From Acanthosoma haemorrhoidale (taxonomy: Eukaryota > Arthropoda > Insecta > Hemiptera > Acanthosomatidae): a DNA stretch of 64,000 nucleotides. This document shows positions 60,180 to 64,000 of this stretch, in pieces. The DNA lies in the NCBI GenBank assembly GCA_930367205.1, contig OV884012.1, positions 35,789,520 through 35,853,519 on the forward strand, given 5' to 3'. How positions within the stretch are numbered: the first letter of the stretch is position 1; each line of letters opens with the position of its first letter. The position numbers were made by a program, and so were the translations under genes. The notes beneath the pieces were generated by a model. The model searched no databases, was not told the DNA's origin, and saw only the letters and a list, made by a program, of their open reading frames with translations.

Positions 60180-61258
60180 AGCAAACTGATTAAAAGCCTA
60201 CAGTAACTAAACTCTTGGACAAAATTAGCGCATTACTTCATTTTTGTAGCAACCTATAGACAAAACCCATTCCCTCTGACTTGTGGAGTTCCTCAAGGAG
60301 CGGTTCTGTCTCCGGTTCTTTTCAGCATGTACACATCTAAAATTGTTGGGGCAAACTATAAGAAAGCTACTGTAATCGCTTTCGCCGACGACATTGTGGT
60401 TTGCAGCAGCAGCATGAGTGCTCTTACACAGGCCGAGTCAGTTTGTAACGTTATCAGTGACAGACTGGGCATGTTAAACATCAGTAAACGCAGGGAAGAC
60501 CGACTGCGTGATCTTCTCCCTCCAAAAGGGGAAAAATCCTTGCCAAAATCATATAGTATAGGAGGGCAAGAGCTTTCTCAATGCACTATCTGGGTATAAA
60601 AATGGATAGGCTTCTCCATTTATCTACTCATTTTAGTAATAAAATAGAAAAAGTACGACACAGATCTTACCGACTATCACACTTGCTAACTTCACCCAAC
60701 CTGTCGCTTCGTCTCAAACTGATGATCTATAAATGTGTCCTCCGGCCAGCTCTAGTGTACAGTGCCCCGCTATTTACCCACTTGACTGACAATACAGTCA
60801 AATGTCTCCAACATTTCTAGAATGGCATCACACGAAAAGAACGCTGACCTACGCCCGTTGCTGTGTGTGCCGTCGGTGGGTGAGTTCATCCGCCGGAGAC
60901 ACATCAAGTTTTTTGACTCGTTGCAGCACCTAACCAACCCAGTGTTTAACACTATGGCCCCACCACCACTCCCACATCGATGGCAACAGACTGTCGAGGA
61001 AAAATTAGGTTAAGAATTAGTATGTGGGTTAGTTTTAAGTTTGAGCCCCATCACCTTCAGTCAGTTTAGTCCAGTCACGTATAATGTGTATAATTATACT
61101 TGTTTAATTATTATATAATTTTTATAAAATAACAAAACCTGTATATTATGTAGCGGTGTTACAGGAAATACAAAAATAATTTGTTAATAGATTCGACTGA
61201 GGATCTATGTTATCTGTAAATTTAAAGGGGCTATGAAAGAAAAAGAAAAAAAAAAAAA
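60180..61258 (+). mobile_element. second LINE family, longest copy, with reverse transcriptase
   Basis: The RT starts near LNSWTKL and reads CGVPQGAVLSPVLFSMYTS (60285-60345) and IAFADDIVVCSSS (60370-60410), with both catalytic aspartates present. The frame shifts near 60590 to YLGIKMDRLLHL and a thumb domain. A TAG at 60818 and a loss of about 30 bases (relative to the copy at 52478) follow. The C-terminus FIRRRHIKFFDSLQHLTN to KLG ends at 61013. A 3' UTR leads to an A run at 61245-61258. The clade within the I/Jockey-like LINEs is not certain. Confidence 0.88.
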
Positions 61259-61389
61259 CCAACATCTCATATTTTTCTTTAGATATTTATAATAAAGACT
61301 AATTTTTTTTTTAACATGATCAGTATTAGAATAGTAAGTAAGAAAAAAGAACAAGGAAAATGTTACAATCAGTTTTAATGTAAGAATGA
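61259..61389. other. AT-rich spacer between the LINE tail and the Tc1-like relic
   Basis: Contains the remaining A-rich and T-rich runs. No feature assigned. Confidence 0.4.
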
Positions 61390-62342
61390 ATCACAGTATT
61401 CCGTAACACCTCCTCTTGCTTGTCAAACAGCTTCCAGTCAACTTGGTATTGTCTAGATGACACGGACAATGTCCTCTTGAGGAATGTTCTCCCATTCTTC
61501 CAATAATGCCTTTCGCAGTTCAACAAGTGTTCCACTGAACAAAAACACTCTCTAATCAGTGATTGTCCAATTTTCAAACTGCTGTGAAAAGTCATGCCTG
61601 TCTACTTGATATTGTACGGTTAGAAGTGGGCCAGTGACAGGGTGTCTGGAGGTCAGATGGGCTTCACGGAGGCGTCGTCTTATTGTTTGGTGTAAAACCA
61701 TCTCGTTTCTGGCTGAATGGAGTTCATTTCAATGTTAAAGAATTGTCTTAAACCTCTGTCTAAAGGCTGTGACCGTTATGAAATGGTCATCCCTGGCTGA
61801 AATAGCCCTTGGCCGAGCTTACCCGGGGCTCCTACGGTTGCTGCCTGTTTCCCTCGACGGAGCTTCCGGCTAACCGACAGCTATATAATACTAACAATAT
61901 TGTAATCCTAATAATATATATAATGCTAAAAGTAGAAGCAAGCCCCTTCTACGATATACCTGCCTCGTGACTTCATGGAATATATTTTTTAAGTAAGCGA
62001 CCGCATCCCTATATAGATTATTATTTATCCTCCCTCCCACTTCCCTGAACTACCCTTTTCTTATACATTATGTCTCAGTTTTAGCCCCAGATCCCACTTG
62101 TTCTCCCAATTGTTCCCAAACATCCCACCTAGTATGTAGCAACGTAACTCTTAATATTCGTATATACCAGTGTTTTGCTTGTACTTCATAGTAAAGCTTT
62201 TCTTTCTTTTCTTTTAAAACACTCTCCTCTACAAAGATTATTTAACTGTCGACTGGTTTATTCCCATGTGTATGGCCACTTGCCTTTGGGGCAAGCCTCC
62301 ACCCAAGAGTTTTAATGTTCTAAGTACGATGTATTAAGGCAT
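61390..62342 (-). pseudogene. Tc1-like transposase relic, split by a solo LTR and lacking its catalytic core
   Basis: On the minus strand the gene starts at the ATG at 62342. It reads LLGGGLPQRQVAIHMGINQS (the paired-like DNA-binding domain) until the LTR at 62247. After the LTR it resumes at 61878 with SVSRKLRR, ETGSNRRSPG and ARPRAISARDDHFI, then TIRRRLREAHLTSRHPVTGP. Near 61540 it jumps from FLFS directly to LRKALLEEWENIPQEDIVRV, the Tc1 C-terminal block, ending RGGVTEYC near 61393. About 130 residues with all three DDE/D catalytic residues are deleted. Several stops are present. Terminal inverted repeats were not found. Confidence 0.82.
61879..62247 (+). mobile_element. solo LTR, AGTTA/AACT family, copy 2, nested in the Tc1-like relic
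   Basis: A 369-bp copy of the LTR at 10851, in the opposite orientation. It starts AGCTATATAATAC and ends TTATTTAACT, with a TATATACC box and a TAATAAAG-like signal (AGTAAAGC here) near the end. The transposase reading continues on both sides, so this is an insertion. A possible 4-bp duplication, GTCG on the minus strand, lies next to each edge, depending on whether two terminal bases belong to the LTR. Confidence 0.78.
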
Positions 62343-62755
62343 ATCGATATTAAAGCTCCAGAAAACTCTAACTCAAAAAAAAGCTATGAAAAAATAAAAT
62401 AACTAATTAATAAATAATCTAATACTCAATAGCAGGAAGGGAAAGAATTCCCTCATCAAAGATTACATTGGAAAGTCATCTCTAATCCTTACTCCATTAC
62501 TAATACCAGTGCTAGTTAGAGTAATTCCATTTAGTTCTAATGATGTAAACAAACAAATACAAAGTGATCTGTAGTATATAAAATGTACATCAGAATCATG
62601 AAACAAATATTATGAGGGATTGTTAACAAACTGCTTCTAGCCCAGATAGGAAAATGAGGTTGGTATTATGTCTTCGGAAGAGGAGGATGAGGATCTTCGT
62701 AGTTTTTCCTTTAAGTGATAATTTAAAAAAAAACCTGAGAAATTACTACCGCTAT
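62343..62755. other. no recognisable feature
   Basis: AT-rich DNA upstream of the last LINE. It may include the missing terminal repeat of the Tc1-like relic, but none could be matched to the other side. Confidence 0.4.
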
Positions 62756-64000
62756 ATTCTTGGCCTTAACGATCTTAATGACATCCTTCGATTCTACTCC
62801 AAGACATGAAATATGGAAAGCTTTAGGCAGTAAGAGAATCGATAGTAACCTCACCAGTGCCATTGATTCTGCCTATCAAGAACCAAAAAGAGATAATGTG
62901 ATTGAACGGGGAAGAATCGATATCATTCTTCTCAAATGGGTGAAATGGGTGATTCCCTATGCCCTCTTTTGTTGATTGTTCTCATGTACGGAAGCTGGAA
63001 GGACCATAGTTCGATTTTGAAATATGACTCCAGCATTGGTTCAAGCTATGATCTATAATCAGCTGTGACGTTAGCAGATGATGTACTTATAGCAGATAAC
63101 CAAGAAAGGCGTCAAACAGCAGCGAATGAATGGTAATAGAAGCTAAAAAAATGTTGTTTTTTTATTTCAAAACCTTAAAAAGTAATACAATGAACAAAAA
63201 ATTTTTATAGGGTTTACAAGTTGCTCCTCGTACTGCAATGCGCTGATGCATTCGAAGGAGGGCATAATATAAATACATTCAATCTGCAGTAATAAAGTCA
63301 TAACCATATCCACAACACTAGGTGATGAGGCTCACCTTCAGTTTATTACCGTGAACACTAAGCTAAAAAAAATGAGTATAATTCGTTTTACATGTGTAAT
63401 ACCAACAGTGATGATAGTGTGGGTAGGTGGATTTATATTACTGACTACCCGTCAACAGTTATCAGCACAGATGGGAAATATTGGCTGGAAGGTTATGAAT
63501 AGACTGAAAAGGGCTAATAGTGTGTTTGAGCAGTTCTCCAACACAATAATTGCAATGCAAAACATAAGTAAATCTTCAAAAATAATCCTGTATAAGACCG
63601 TTTTTCTCCCTAACCGTTTTTATTCTTCTGAAAGTTGGATGACACCAGGATAACCTTAATCGAAGTGAGATACCTGAGAAGAATCCTCTGTAAAACAAAA
63701 AAATATTGAAAAATGAAAGAGAGGAACTGGCCGTGAGACTAATCTTAGAGGCACTAGAAGAACGCATACTGCAAAGGTTTGCTTATGTTTGTCACATGGA
63801 AGATAATAGGAAAGTATTCACAAGGAAGATATTCGAAGCCAGGCCAATAGGAGGGAGACATTGGAACAGATCCAAAAAGCTATATAATAATTATAAAGAA
63901 AGATCCGATAGCCAAAAGTAGTCTCTATTGGTGAAATGAAACAACTTACGAGAGACAGACATTGTAAGAGGCGGAAGATGCTCTGCACGTTTAGTCGCTC
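62756..64000 (+). mobile_element. third LINE type, decayed reverse transcriptase, running off the window
   Basis: RT motif A reads SFDSTPRHEIWKALGSKRID (62785-62845), like AFDSVPREKIWEAL in relatives. A frameshift gives GEMGDSLCPLLLIVLM (62937-62985) for the QGDSLSPLLF block. The catalytic box is VTLADDVLIADNQE (63069-63110). About 230 non-coding bases follow (63135-63360). The C-terminal part then resumes with KRANSVFEQFSNTII, ILYKTVFLPNRFYSSESWM, MRYLRR-like RYLRRILCKT and HMEDNRKVFTRKIFEARPIG. This is the arrangement of LINE polymerases common in insect genomes. No endonuclease part is visible. Confidence 0.8.

Noticed and set aside
63318..63345. GGTGATGAGGCTCACC similar to the 3' UTR of the second LINE family
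   Set aside because: Only about 15 bases match and the surrounding sequence differs; probably chance.

Overview
The window is a stretch of AT-rich eukaryotic nuclear DNA, most likely from an insect or another arthropod. That is inferred from the mobile elements: Jockey-like LINEs, an errantivirus-like Ty3/gypsy element, a mariner and a Tc1-like element. No bacterial-style gene is present, and nearly all protein-like sequence belongs to transposable elements (TEs). No tRNA, rRNA or CRISPR array was found.

Layout. A tRNA-like SINE head and a 5'-truncated Jockey-type LINE (452-1436) lie next to a complete-ended Ty3/gypsy LTR retrotransposon (1462-7238, minus strand). It has 203-bp LTRs differing at one base, an ATAT target duplication, a Lys-type primer binding site and a polypurine tract, but its coding region is badly damaged. 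From 7.2 to 18.3 kb the DNA is mostly unannotatable, apart from a Jockey 3' end (9893) and a solo LTR (10851). At 18.3-21.0 kb a sequence is present twice; one copy carries a 921-bp solo LTR and the other preserves the empty target site. Between 21.8 and 29.2 kb lie more LINE 3' ends. From 33 to 55 kb there are four more copies of that solo LTR family, decayed CR1/L2-like LINEs (36.7-38.0 and 41.0 kb), two more copies of a second LINE family, and a defective mariner (49.8-51.0 kb). At 61.4-62.3 kb a Tc1-like relic is split by a solo LTR of the family seen at 10.9 kb. The window ends inside a third kind of LINE (from 62.76 kb).

The best candidate for host coding sequence is a short exon at 57381-57496 with strong acceptor and donor sites. 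A possible in-frame partner exon lies at 55357-55537. The product is not recognised.

The elements do not form a pathway. The informative content is the history of insertion: nesting, empty sites, target duplications, and the combination of near-identical LTRs with a coding region that could not have supported its own movement.
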